64,000 nucleotides of DNA, from assembly GCF_014196635.1 (NCBI RefSeq), contig NZ_JACIEB010000002.1, positions 124,001 through 188,000 of the forward strand, read 5' to 3'. A model generated the notes under the pieces. The model had not been told where the DNA came from. It searched no databases and was given only the letters and a program-made list of their open reading frames with translations. Every line of letters begins with the position of its first letter. Within the stretch, counting starts at the first letter, position 1. This document shows positions 36,743 through 45,229 of this stretch, in pieces. The DNA comes from Sphingobium fontiphilum. Lineage in GTDB: Bacteria; Pseudomonadota; Alphaproteobacteria; Sphingomonadales; Sphingomonadaceae. The translations under genes and the position numbers were made by a program.

Positions 36743-36788
36743 GACCTCGCGGACGGGCGCCGGCCCGCCCAAAAATGCTTTGCCTGGT

Positions 36789-37904
36789 TCAGGCGATGGC
36801 CTCATCCGCCGCCGTGTAGGGCAATCCCAGGTCGTCAGCGACCGCGCGATAGGTAACCTTTCCTTCCCACACATTCAGCCCCGCCAGCAGGTGCGGATCG
36901 CGCGCCAGCGCCGCCTTCCAACCCAAGTCCGCGATGCGCAGCGCATGGGGCAGCGTGACATTGTTCAGCGCATAGGTGCTGGTTCGCGCGACCGCGCCGG
37001 GCATGTTGGCGACGCAATAATGGACAATGCCTTCGACGATATAGGTCGGATCGGCATGCGTGGTCGCATGGCTGGTTTCGAAACAACCGCCCTGATCGAT
37101 GGCGACATCGACCAGCACCGCGCCCTTCTTCATGCTCTTGAGCATATCGGCGCTGACCAGCTTGGGCGTGGCCGCCCCGGGGATCAGCACCGCGCCGATG
37201 ACCAGATCGGCCTCGGCCACACATTCGGCCAGATTGGCGCGATTGGAAAAGCGGGTCTTGGCCCGCGCCTCGAAATGGATGCCCAGCTTTTCCAGAACTT
37301 CGGGATTACGGTCGAGGATCGTCACGTCCGCGCCGAGGCCCGCCGCCATCTGCGCCGCGTTGAAACCGACGACGCCGCCGCCGATCACAGCGACCTTCGC
37401 CGGCAACACGCCGGGCACCCCACCCAGCAGCACGCCGCGACCGCCATTCGCCTTTTCCAGCGCGGTCGCCCCCGCCTGAATCGACATGCGCCCCGCCACC
37501 TGGCTCATCGGCTTCAACAGCGGCAGGCCGCCTGCGGCGTCCGTCACCGTTTCATAGGCGATGCAGGTCGCCCCGCTGGCGATCAGGTCGCGGGTCTGTT
37601 CCGGGTCGGGCGCAAGGTGGAGATAGGTGTAGAGTATCTGCCCGGGGCGCAGCATGGCCCGTTCGACCGGCTGCGGTTCCTTGACCTTCACGATCATCTC
37701 GACCTTTGCGAACACTTCAGCCGCGGCGGCGACAATCGTCGCCCCTGCCCGCTCATAGAGCGCGTCATTCGCTCCAATCCCCTCGCCCGCGCCGCTTTCC
37801 ACCAGAACGGCGTGCCCATGCGCCGCCAGTTCGTGGACGCTCTCGGGGGTCAAGCCGACCCGATATTCGTGATTCTTGATTTCCTTCACAGTGCCGACGA
37901 TCAT
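36789..37904 (-). CDS. ald: Alanine dehydrogenase
   Basis: The 371-residue protein begins [20 protein letters not shown], the standard Ald start, and has the NAD-binding segment [24 protein letters not shown] and the conserved [14 protein letters not shown] and [16 protein letters not shown]. It interconverts L-alanine and pyruvate plus ammonia. I pick ATG at 37904, as GGAGAG is well placed before it and the length equals the family norm; in-frame starts further upstream are possible. It is divergent from an Lrp-family gene, as in known ald/aldR pairs. Confidence 0.95.
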   Translation of the reverse strand: MIVGTVKEIKNHEYRVGLTPESVHELAAHGHAVLVESGAGEGIGANDALYERAGATIVAAAAEVFAKVEMIVKVKEPQPVERAMLRPGQILYTYLHLAPDPEQTRDLIASGATCIAYETVTDAAGGLPLLKPMSQVAGRMSIQAGATALEKANGGRGVLLGGVPGVLPAKVAVIGGGVVGFNAAQMAAGLGADVTILDRNPEVLEKLGIHFEARAKTRFSNRANLAECVAEADLVIGAVLIPGAATPKLVSADMLKSMKKGAVLVDVAIDQGGCFETSHATTHADPTYIVEGIVHYCVANMPGAVARTSTYALNNVTLPHALRIADLGWKAALARDPHLLAGLNVWEGKVTYRAVADDLGLPYTAADEAIA

Positions 37905-38085
37905 CATGCTCTCCATGTCGATGGCGGGCGATCGCGCCTGGCTCAATCATCGGCCATGCCGCTGAAGCGCCCCATGGTCGCAACATACCGCATCTCAGCG
38001 GGCAAATGGTCCCTTATTCGTCTTCATTTGCAAAGAATGTCGGGATAAAATTCCAGACATCAGCGAATTTTCGGGATGATTTTGC
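37905..38085. promoter_or_regulatory. Divergent promoter region between ald and the Lrp-family regulator
   Basis: This 181-base gap includes AT-rich stretches such as CGTCTTCATTTGCAAAGAAT and CAGCGAATTTTCGGGATGAT, which contain loosely repeated, partly symmetric elements of the sort Lrp-type proteins wrap. An exact operator cannot be fixed by eye. The divergent layout implies that the regulator controls ald and itself. Confidence 0.45.
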
Positions 38086-38553
38086 ATGGACCGTTTTGAC
38101 ATCGCCCTTCTCGAAGCGTTGCAAGCCGACTCGCGCCGCTCGATAGCCGATCTTGGGGAAGCCATCGGCTTGTCCGGTTCTGCCTGCCATCGCCGCATTC
38201 GTGCGCTGGAGGACAGCGGCCATATTATGGGCTATGGCGCGCGCCTCTCACCCGAGCGGATGGGCCTTGGCCTGCACGCCTTTGTCGAAATATCGCTGAC
38301 CAGCCAGAGCCAGGACACCATGGAGCGGTTCGAAACGGCGGTCGCCGATTTTCCAGAAATACTGGAATGCGCGCTGATGGCCGGCCGCGCCGACTATTTG
38401 TTGCGCGTCGCCGCCGCCGACCTTTCCGGCTTCGACGCCATCCACCGCGATTGCCTGGCCCGGTTGCCCGGCGTATCGGCGATCCGCACCAGCTTCGTCA
38501 TTCGCCGCATCCGCGATTGGCAAGGCTATCGGGTGCGAGGCATAACATCCTGA
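38086..38553 (+). CDS. Lrp/AsnC-family transcriptional regulator, probable ald activator
   Basis: The 155-residue protein begins MDRFDIALLEALQADSRRSI with the Lrp helix-turn-helix (ADLGEAIGLSGSACHRRIRAL) and continues with the AsnC effector-binding domain (YGARLSPERMGLGLHAFVEISL, ECALMAGRADYLLRV). Such proteins bind amino acids and often activate the divergent alanine dehydrogenase gene. Its end overlaps that of the convergent cyclophilin gene. Confidence 0.92.
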   Translation: MDRFDIALLEALQADSRRSIADLGEAIGLSGSACHRRIRALEDSGHIMGYGARLSPERMGLGLHAFVEISLTSQSQDTMERFETAVADFPEILECALMAGRADYLLRVAAADLSGFDAIHRDCLARLPGVSAIRTSFVIRRIRDWQGYRVRGITS

Positions 38554-39455
38554 GGCGTGGGACGCACCGGCACCGGCGCATTGCACAGATCGACCCCGCC
38601 GGCCGGACGAATGTAGAAGTCGTCCTTTCGATTGGCCCGCAGCCGCAGATAATCGGCAAAGCTTGCGGAGCCCGTGTCCATCGCCTCGAACCGCGGCCGT
38701 TCCCCATCGGGAAGTTCACTCGCCAGCCGGACCGAGAGGATCGCCACCCTCTTTTCGTCATTCTTGTAAAATCCCAGAGGACCAGAGCCGCGCGGCAGGC
38801 TGGACAGATGCTCGATTCCCGCGATCACGCGGCCGACCACGGCGATGTTGCGGTCCAACTGGCGCGGCGCCTGACCGATGACGGCATAAAGCTCCGCCCC
38901 TGTCCCCGCGTCCGGCGACATGTTCCGGCCGACACCGACAAAGCCATAGCAATGCGGCAACCAGACATGGTCTTCATCAGCCGCAACCGGCCAGCCGTCG
39001 ACGAAGCCGGCCTTTGGCGCATAGGAATCGGCATAGGGCAAAGCCGTGATGCGCGCCCGCACAAGCCCCATCGGCTGAACATAATCCCCCTCTCCGGTCG
39101 GGGCCATGCCCGGCGGCATCGGCTTTTCCTCGGTCGCATCGCCCCATTGCACGACATAATTGTCCTGCACCCGGTTAATGCTGGTCCCGTCCCACCAATG
39201 GGCGCGGGCCAGCACCCGCATATTGGCGACATGCGCGGGCGACAGCGTTGGCGCGATCTGAATCACGACGCGCCTCCCCCCTCCCAGATCCATGACCAGC
39301 AGATCATCCGGGGCGATCGCGCGCCAGTGGGACGCGGGCGCGCGATCCACGACCTGCGCGGGCGTAACGGGCGGGCCATCGGCGGCGAGCGCGAGGGAAA
39401 AGGTAGCCGCAAGAGCAATGGCTACGGCGGAATGGACGATCGAATGAAAGCGCAT
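38526..39455 (-). CDS. Periplasmic cyclophilin-type peptidyl-prolyl isomerase
   Basis: The 309-residue protein has a signal peptide (SAVAIALAATFSLALAAD) and a cyclophilin domain: VVIQIAPTLSPAHVANMRVLARAHWWDGTSINRV, VVQWGD, and AELYAVIGQAPRQLDRNIAVVGRVIAGIEHL. The extended N-terminal and C-terminal parts are usual for exported forms in sphingomonads. ATG at 39455 opens the signal peptide; in-frame sequence upstream of it belongs to the tRNA region and is rejected. Its 3' end overlaps the Lrp gene by 28 bases. Confidence 0.87.
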   Translation of the reverse strand: MRFHSIVHSAVAIALAATFSLALAADGPPVTPAQVVDRAPASHWRAIAPDDLLVMDLGGGRRVVIQIAPTLSPAHVANMRVLARAHWWDGTSINRVQDNYVVQWGDATEEKPMPPGMAPTGEGDYVQPMGLVRARITALPYADSYAPKAGFVDGWPVAADEDHVWLPHCYGFVGVGRNMSPDAGTGAELYAVIGQAPRQLDRNIAVVGRVIAGIEHLSSLPRGSGPLGFYKNDEKRVAILSVRLASELPDGERPRFEAMDTGSASFADYLRLRANRKDDFYIRPAGGVDLCNAPVPVRPTPQDVMPRTR

Positions 39456-39548
39456 GGCGGCATCACACAACGACAGCGCAGGAAAGTAAAGCAGCCCCCT
39501 TGCCACCCGCCCCGCGCCACGATAGGGAGCCGCCTTCCAGCGATATGC

Positions 39549-39639
39549 GGAGCGGTGGCCGAGTGGTCGAAGGCGCTCGCCTGGAAAGTGAGTATACGTC
39601 AAAAGCGTATCGAGGGTTCGAATCCCTCCCGCTCCGCCA
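39549..39639 (+). tRNA. tRNA-Ser (GGA anticodon)
   Basis: GGAGCGG at the 5' end pairs with CCGCTCC before G-CCA. The anticodon loop CTGGAAA gives anticodon GGA. A long variable arm (TATACGTCAAAAGCGTATC) and the T arm GAGGG-TTCGAAT-CCCTC are present, as expected for a class II tRNA. The CCA is encoded. Serine tRNA genes are common integration sites, and accessory DNA begins right after this one. Confidence 0.95.
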
Positions 39640-39869
39640 TTATCTCATTCACCAATGTTCGCCGACAGTTGCCGAAAGCCGCAGAATTATGCGGGATTTA
39701 TGACCGTGAATGCTCGCTACCGTTCGTTGAAATTTGCCTACAGCCGCATTAAGTTGCGGGGAATTCTCCGAGTGTGGGGAAGCCCCATCTCATTCTGTGG
39801 CGATGCTGAATGTGCAAGCCCCGGCAAGCACCCGATTAGGCCGTAGATCTGTAATTGCAGAGCTAGGCG
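39640..39869. other. Intergenic remnant between tRNA-Ser and the IS5 element
   Basis: No complete gene is seen in these 230 bases. The composition is lower in GC than the core genes on the left. This is the position where an integrase gene would be expected in a tRNA-linked island, but no integrase motif could be read in any frame. Confidence 0.4.
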
Positions 39870-40722
39870 GTGTTGACTCATTACGCTGCACACCAGATGC
39901 GGGTGCAGATGAGTTTGAAGGCGGCGAGGTAGTTTTCGGGGCACTTGTCATAGCGAGTGGCGATGCCCCGGAAGTGCTTGATACGGTTGAAGAAGCGTTC
40001 GACGAGGTTGCGCTGCCGATAAAGCCGGCCCGAGAAGGCGAACCGTTGCTTGCGATTGGACCGCCATGGGATGTTGGCCCAGGCGTTCTTGGCGGCGGCG
40101 GCTTCACGGATGGCGTTGCCTGTCGTATCCCTTGTCGGCCAGCAGCGTGGCGCCTTCTGGCATAGCCTCCAGCAGGGCTTCGGCTTCCTGGCTGTCGTGG
40201 ACCTGCCCGCCGGTCAAGCGCAGGGCGACGGGACGACCGTCAGCGTCAACGAGGGCATCGATCTTGCTCGTGAGACCGCCTCGGGAACGCCCCATGCCGC
40301 GATCTGCGGCTCCCCTTTTTACCCGTCGCACCGTGCTGGTGGACGCGGACACGGGTGGAGTCGATCATGACGATCTCGCCTTCGAAGGCGGCGGAAACCG
40401 CGGCGAGCAGCCGGTCCCACACTCCGGCTTTGCGCCAGCGCACGAACCGGTTGTAGCAGGTGGTCGAGGGGCCGTAGCGCTCGGGTATCTCGGCCCATGG
40501 CGAGCCAGTGCGGAACCGCCAGAGAATGCCGTTCAGGACCCGCCGGTCATCAACCCGTGGAACACCGCGCGGCTTGTTGGGCAGCAGCGGCTCGATGATC
40601 GACCATTCCCCGTCCGTGAGTTCGTATCGCCGCCGTGCCATCAAGCCTCCATCGCAATAGAGAGCCTGAATCACGCAGACCCAAAAACCTCAAGACCATT
40701 TATGCGTTTACGGCCTGAACAC
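39870..40722 (-). mobile_element. IS5-family (IS427-like) insertion sequence, frameshifted
   Basis: An element of about 853 bases carries a two-frame IS5-type transposase on the minus strand. Ends were set by GTGTT-starting sequences at both sides (GTGTTGACTCATTACGC on the left; GTGTTCAGGCCGTAAACGC on the right, read inward), which match only in part, so boundaries are approximate. No convincing target duplication was found. It lies at the left edge of the accessory region beside tRNA-Ser. Confidence 0.75.
39881..40641 (-). pseudogene. IS5-family DDE transposase, broken by an extra base
   Basis: OrfA starts ARRRYELTDGEWSIIEPLLP and contains GSPWAEIPERYGPSTTCYNRF and the first catalytic Asp in MIDSTRVRVHQHG. 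The AAAAAGGGG run at about 40312-40321 is the usual frame-change site to OrfB (GRSRGGLTSKIDALVD, LLADKGYD). After KGYD, one extra base at about 40118 moves the frame to an early stop at 40104; removing it restores the expected NAIREAAA and NLVERFFNRIKHFRGIATRYDK to the end at 39881. The transposase is therefore probably inactive. Confidence 0.8.
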
Positions 40723-40814
40723 TATGCCCCAAGTCATTGAGCGTTCGCGGATAATGCCGCAGGCCACGCAAACCGGATGACAATTGACCTTGCAGGGATT
40801 AGTGGCGCCTGTGA

Positions 40815-41219
40815 ATGTCTTTGATGCGTGCCCTTCTGATGCGACACCGCGCTTTGGCCCTAATGGTGGTCTTGGCGGCGCTGTGCATGAAGATCGTCGT
40901 GCCCACAGGTTTCATGATCGGGCAGAATTCTAAGGTTCTGACGGTCCAGATCTGCGATGAGGCCTTCGTTAATCACGCGGTGAAACAGATCGTCATTCCG
41001 ATGAAGGATGGCGGGAGCGAATCGGGTCAGAAGCAGAGCAAGGGCGAATGTCCTTTCGCCTCGCTGTCGATGGCCTCGATGATGGGCGCCAATCCTGCGC
41101 TTCTGGCGCTAGCACTGGCCTTCATCCTCGCGCTCGGCTTTGCGCCTGCCCGCATCACTCTTCCCAAACGCGTATTCCATCTGCGTCCGCCGCTGCGCGG
41201 ACCACCGGCTTTAGCCTGA
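40815..41219 (+). CDS. DUF2946-family membrane protein
   Basis: The 134-residue protein has an N-terminal hydrophobic segment (ALALMVVLAALCMKIVVPTG), a middle part with the pattern QICDEAF..HAVKQIVIPMK, a conserved CPFASLSMASMMG segment, and a second hydrophobic segment. From memory this matches DUF2946 proteins found with copper genes in sphingomonads. It opens the copper-related operon, so a role in copper handling is likely but not shown. Cys and Met residues in the middle part could bind metal. Confidence 0.75.
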   Translation: MSLMRALLMRHRALALMVVLAALCMKIVVPTGFMIGQNSKVLTVQICDEAFVNHAVKQIVIPMKDGGSESGQKQSKGECPFASLSMASMMGANPALLALALAFILALGFAPARITLPKRVFHLRPPLRGPPALA

Positions 41220-41297
41220 CAATCTAACCGATTTGTCGGACCGGCCGGCGTGCGCGCCTTCCCTTTGCGTGCGCCGGCCTAGCCGGAGCACGATTCC

Positions 41298-41828
41298 ATG
41301 TATGAACTGCTATGCCGTTCATCCGAACGGCCCTGGGCAGCCCAGCCTGAAAAGCTGGTTGCAGTGCCCGACCGGGGCAATTTTAGGCCCCTCATCCTGC
41401 ACATGCAGGAGAACCGCTCTCACCTGACGCAGGATGCCCGGGTATGTTTCAGCGTCATTGCTATTCTGTTCCTGGTAACCAGCATCGGACCGGCCCTGCA
41501 TGGCCATTGGCTGGTCCCCGCCTTTTCCATCCTTGCGATGGCAGGCCTGACTTTCGCGCTCGAACGGCATGGCAAGTCACGGCCCGCGAGCGAGACGCTC
41601 GAACTTGCCGAAGGCAGGGTGCGTCATCGCGACAGCGCCGGACAGCAGATCGAACTGCCAGCATTCTGGATGAGGCTTGCCGCGGAACGTCGAAGCCCGT
41701 CCGATCTGCGCCTGTTTCTGCGGGGCCGAGACGGGTCGATCGAATTCGGGCGCTGCCTCAGCCTTGATGAGCGCCGCGCCGTCGCCCCGCTGGTGGCTGC
41801 GGCCCTCGCGCAGACGCGGGGGTGCTGA
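41298..41828 (+). CDS. DUF2244-family membrane protein
   Basis: The 176-residue protein has two adjacent hydrophobic segments (VCFSVIAILFLVTSIGPAL and LVPAFSILAMAGLTFAL) after an N-terminal region, then a soluble part with LELAEGRVRHRDSAG and FWMRLAAERRSPSDLRLFLRGRDGSIEFG. This is the DUF2244 layout. Family members are often near cytochrome oxidase or copper genes; function is unknown. It ends 3 bases before the next small gene. Confidence 0.75.
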   Translation: MYELLCRSSERPWAAQPEKLVAVPDRGNFRPLILHMQENRSHLTQDARVCFSVIAILFLVTSIGPALHGHWLVPAFSILAMAGLTFALERHGKSRPASETLELAEGRVRHRDSAGQQIELPAFWMRLAAERRSPSDLRLFLRGRDGSIEFGRCLSLDERRAVAPLVAAALAQTRGC

Positions 41829-41831
41829 ATC

Positions 41832-42029
41832 ATGGGAATCCTTTTCGTTTCAGAAGAGCGTCACCGCCAGTGGCAGCGCTTCCGCCGCCGGACCTGGCTG
41901 CTGATCGCCCTGTGCATGTTTGCGCGGGGCGCTGACGCCGCGTTCAGCCTTGGCCTCATCGAACCCACTCATCAACTTGCGGCGCAGGAAGTTCCGGCCT
42001 GCTCCGCCAACGCGGAGCACCGCATATGA
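41832..42029 (+). CDS. Small hypothetical exported or membrane protein (65 aa)
   Basis: The 65-residue protein starts MGILFVSEERHRQWQRFRRR, followed by a hydrophobic stretch TWLLIALCMFARGADAAF and a short tail with one cysteine (VPACSANAEHRI). The basic start plus hydrophobic segment could be a signal peptide or a single anchor. It is tightly packed: 3 bases after the DUF2244 gene and overlapping the PCu(A)C gene in ATGA, which supports it being expressed. No family recognised. Confidence 0.65.
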   Translation: MGILFVSEERHRQWQRFRRRTWLLIALCMFARGADAAFSLGLIEPTHQLAAQEVPACSANAEHRI

Positions 42030-42517
42030 TCGGCATTTCCTCCAATGCGCTGGCGCTTGGCGCCACTATCGGGCTGATGGCCACCGCAGCCATGGCTCAT
42101 GGCTATCGAGCTGGCCCGCTTTCCATCCAGCACCCCTGGTCGCGCGAGACCGCAGTGGGACAGGCCGTAGGCGGCGGTTTCCTGACCATCACCAACAGTG
42201 GATCCCGTGAGGACCGCCTCCTTTCCGGTACCACGCCTGTCGCCGCCGAAGTCCAGCTTCACACTATGACGATGGATGGCGGCATCATGAGGATGCGGCA
42301 GGTTGCGGATGGTATCGCCATCCCGGCCCGAGGCTCGGTCGAACTGAAGCCCGGCAGCTATCACATCATGTTCATGGGCCTGAAGCGGCAGCTTCGCCAG
42401 GGCGGGCGCGTGCCCGTGACGCTGCGCTTTCTGCGCGCGGGCAATGTGACTGTTCAATTCGCTGTGCAGCCGGTCAGCACGACGGGGCCAATGGAGGGTG
42501 GGCATGCAGGCCACTGA
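42026..42517 (+). CDS. PCu(A)C-family periplasmic copper chaperone
   Basis: The 163-residue protein has a signal peptide (ALGATIGLMATAAMAHG) and a cupredoxin-like PCu(A)C domain: TAVGQAVGGGFLTITNSG, then the copper site with His79 (VQLHTMTMDG), Met90 (MRMRQV), His113 and Met115 (SYHIMFMGLK). PCu(A)C proteins carry Cu(I) to the CuA or CuB site of cytochrome oxidase together with SCO proteins, and an SCO gene overlaps this one. Confidence 0.92.
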   Translation: MIGISSNALALGATIGLMATAAMAHGYRAGPLSIQHPWSRETAVGQAVGGGFLTITNSGSREDRLLSGTTPVAAEVQLHTMTMDGGIMRMRQVADGIAIPARGSVELKPGSYHIMFMGLKRQLRQGGRVPVTLRFLRAGNVTVQFAVQPVSTTGPMEGGHAGH

Positions 42518-43151
42518 TCCCGAACCGATTGCGCCCGAAGGCGATGTCGAAACCAGTGGCTCGCCTCGCTGGATTCTCTGGCTCGTCCTGCTTCTCGTCG
42601 CGGCAGGCATTGCCGCTGCCGCCATCACGCGCGGTGGTGCCGGTGCAGGAGATTCTGCCAGTGGCTATGCCAGTACCTTTGGCGGACCGTTCACCCTTAC
42701 CGCGTCAGACGGCTCGGCGGTCACGGACAAGACGCTGGCGGGCAAGCCCTATGCGATCTTCTTCGGCTTCACGCGATGTCCCGATGTCTGCCCGACCAGC
42801 CTCGCCCGCATGGCGCGGTTGCGAAAGCAGCTCGGTCCGGACGGTATGAAATTCGCCATCGTCTTCGTTTCGGTCGATCCCGGCCACGACAAGCCGGCGG
42901 ACCTCGGTAACTACGTTGCGCTGTTCGGCACGCCGATCCTCGGTTTGACCGGGACCGACGCCCAGCTCGAGAAGATCAAGAAAGGTTACGGCGTTTATTC
43001 GGCCAAGGTGCCGCAGCCGGGCGGCGATTATACCATCGACCATACTGCCGCGATCTACCTGATGACTGCCAGGGGCGAGTTTTCGGGGATCATCGACACC
43101 CAGGAATCCGACGCGACTGCGATTGAGAAGCTCAAGCGCCTGATCGCCTGA
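42504..43151 (+). CDS. SCO1/SenC-family copper protein
   Basis: The 215-residue protein has one N-terminal membrane anchor (WILWLVLLLVAAGIAAAAIT) and a thioredoxin-fold periplasmic domain with the Cu site Cys92-x3-Cys96 in FTRCPDVCPTSLARM and His180 in YTIDHTAAIYL. It probably delivers copper to cytochrome c oxidase. I choose ATG at 42504, since GGAGGG lies 6 bases upstream; GTG at 42498 is the alternative. It overlaps the chaperone gene by 14 bases. Confidence 0.93.
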   Translation: MQATDPEPIAPEGDVETSGSPRWILWLVLLLVAAGIAAAAITRGGAGAGDSASGYASTFGGPFTLTASDGSAVTDKTLAGKPYAIFFGFTRCPDVCPTSLARMARLRKQLGPDGMKFAIVFVSVDPGHDKPADLGNYVALFGTPILGLTGTDAQLEKIKKGYGVYSAKVPQPGGDYTIDHTAAIYLMTARGEFSGIIDTQESDATAIEKLKRLIA

Positions 43152-43181
43152 ATCAATCCAGATTTGAACAGGGGAAATACC

Positions 43182-44042
43182 ATGAGAACTTCGATCATTG
43201 CATTGTCCAGCGCGCTGGCTGCCACATCACCGGCCTTGGCCCAGGACGCCTCTACCACCCCCGGCTGGACCCCGGAGATCGTCGTAACGGGCCTGCGCGA
43301 CGGCTATGACGTGCCTGCGGCGGCCTCGGCCACGCGGGTCGCCACCCCGGTCGAAAAAATCCCGCAATCGATCCAGGCGCTAACGCGCCAGCTGATCGAG
43401 GACCAGGATCTGCAGAACCTGACCGATGCCCTAGTCAACGTGTCAGGCGTGGTCCCGACCAGCCAGGCCCAGGCCGTGCTCCAGCCGACCCTGGTCCGAG
43501 GCTTCAAGGTCAACTACTTCGTCGATGGCATCCCGACTTATCAGCTGCCGGAAGGGGCCGCCGATCCGGCCACGCTGGTTTTCGTCGACCGGATCGAGGT
43601 CGCCAAGGGGCCGACAGCAACGCTTTATGGCGGCGGTGCCGGGGCGCCGCTGTCGGGTCTGGTCAACCTCGTTTCTCGGGACCCTTCGACCGCAAAACTG
43701 TCAGCCAGCGTCGGCCTGCGCGCCGGCAGCTTCAACACCTGGGGCGGCGATGCCGACATCAATCTGCCGCTTGGCGAAGCTGCCGCGTTTCGCGTGTCGG
43801 GCAGGGACGGCAACATCCTGACCGGTGCTGTCGTTTCGGCAGGCCTCGATTTCGCGATAGCCCTGGTCGAGCAGCTCCGCGGGCGGGCCTATGCCGAGGC
43901 CCTGGTCCTGCAGGGGGAATATGCCCCCGATCCCTCGATCAAGGGCGGCACGCTGGCCACGACATCTGCGCCGGTGGGCGAGATGATGAGCGAGATGTTC
44001 GCGCCTGTCGCCAGCATGTTCCGCGCGATGGCCAAGAGCTGA
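43182..44042 (+). pseudogene. Chimeric ORF: TonB receptor N-terminus joined to a DJ-1/PfpI C-terminus
   Basis: The 286-codon frame begins with a signal peptide (to QDA), EIVVTGLRDG and a siderophore-receptor-type plug (EKIPQSIQALTRQLIEDQ, LVRGFKVNYFVDGIPTYQL, DRIEVAKGPTATLYGGGAG). At about residue 207 the barrel is lost and the text becomes GNILTGAVVSAGLDFAIALV, EQLRGRAYAEALVLQGEYAPDP, which is the end of a DJ-1/PfpI-type (isonitrile hydratase-like) protein. An in-frame deletion has therefore fused two unrelated genes near base 43800. No working receptor is possible, because most of the barrel is missing. A good ribosome-binding site (AGGGGAA) precedes ATG at 43182. Confidence 0.75.
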
Positions 44043-44047
44043 CCACT

Positions 44048-45229
44048 TTGGCGTCCACAACATCATTTAGTGGGCTCCGGCCCCGTTTGATCCTGCGCCA
44101 GGTTCACCTCTGGCTCGGGTTGGGACTTGGCGTCCTGTTCGCCCTGCTCGGGCTGACCGGGTCCGCCCTGGTGTTCTATATCGAGATCGATCAGGCGCTG
44201 AACCTGCCTGCCGCCTCGCAAGGTGCGGGGCCGGCGGCCGGCTGGCAATCGGCAGAATGGGATCGCGCGCTCGCCACCGGCCGCCAGCATTGGCCCGAGC
44301 GGGGGGGCGAATGGTCGTTCGAAGCCACCGGCGAAGGCGGCCTCATTCCTGCCCGTTACTATCCGCCATCAGAACATCACGGCCACCACGCAGAGCGCGA
44401 GATGGTCTGGTTCACGGCTGACGGCCGAACAATCGCCCGGACAGCGACCTGGGGCGATTACCTGATGAGCTGGATTTACGAGCTGCACATGCACCTGCTT
44501 GCCGGGGAAATCGGCAGTCAGGTCGTGGGCTGGTTTGGCTTCGTGATGCTGGCGCTGCTGATCAGCGGCATCGCGACATGGTGGCCGCGCGGGTCCTGGC
44601 GCAAGGCGCTGGCGTTCAAGCGACGCGCCGTTTCACAGCGCCGATTGCGGGATTTGCACAAGCATTTCGGACTGTGGAGCGCGCTGTTCCTGTTCCTTCT
44701 GGTCCTGACGGGCGCGTTGCTCGCATTGCCCGATGTGAAGGCCAACCTGCTCAGTGTCGCCATCGCCCGGCCCGATGTGGTGCCAAAGCCCGTCTCAACA
44801 CAAGAATCCGGTTACCAAATCTCGATCCGACAGGCGCTGAACGCTGCTCATCAAGCGCTGCCCGATGCCCGGCTGGCCTTCATCGATGTGCCCGACGGTG
44901 GCTCGGCTCCGATTCGCTTCCGAGTCCAGGTCTCCGGTGATCCGCATCGGCGATTTCCCGGCAGCTTTGTCTTCGTCGACCAATATTCGGGCCGGGTTCT
45001 GGCAGTCCATGACGTGCGCCGAGGCAATGCGGGAACGGCAACCGCCAGCTGGATTCGTCCGGTTCATGACGGCTCGATCGCGGGCCTGCCCACCCGAATT
45101 TTGGCCGTTCTGATCGGCCTCTCGCCGACCGCACTGCTGGTCACGGGATTGCTGCACTGGCGCCGAAGGCGGACCGCCCGGCGGCACAAGCCATCCATCC
45201 ATCACCATTCAACAGGGAGTAAATCATGA
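44048..45229 (+). CDS. PepSY-associated membrane protein (iron/copper uptake type)
   Basis: The 393-residue protein has four membrane helices with the PepSY-TM pattern: LRQVHLWLGLGLGVLFALLGL at the N-terminus, YELHMHLLAGEIGSQVVGW with histidines in a membrane segment, RLRDLHKHFGLWSALFLFLL and a C-terminal helix. Such proteins sit next to TonB receptors and may reduce metal-siderophore complexes through haem or other cofactors. The start is TTG at 44048, 5 bases after the previous stop. Its stop overlaps the next receptor start in ATGA. Confidence 0.85.
   Translation: MASTTSFSGLRPRLILRQVHLWLGLGLGVLFALLGLTGSALVFYIEIDQALNLPAASQGAGPAAGWQSAEWDRALATGRQHWPERGGEWSFEATGEGGLIPARYYPPSEHHGHHAEREMVWFTADGRTIARTATWGDYLMSWIYELHMHLLAGEIGSQVVGWFGFVMLALLISGIATWWPRGSWRKALAFKRRAVSQRRLRDLHKHFGLWSALFLFLLVLTGALLALPDVKANLLSVAIARPDVVPKPVSTQESGYQISIRQALNAAHQALPDARLAFIDVPDGGSAPIRFRVQVSGDPHRRFPGSFVFVDQYSGRVLAVHDVRRGNAGTATASWIRPVHDGSIAGLPTRILAVLIGLSPTALLVTGLLHWRRRRTARRHKPSIHHHSTGSKS

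Noticed and set aside
38367-39752. 461-codon plus-strand frame crossing tRNA-Ser
   Set aside because: It runs through a tRNA gene and shadows the cyclophilin gene.
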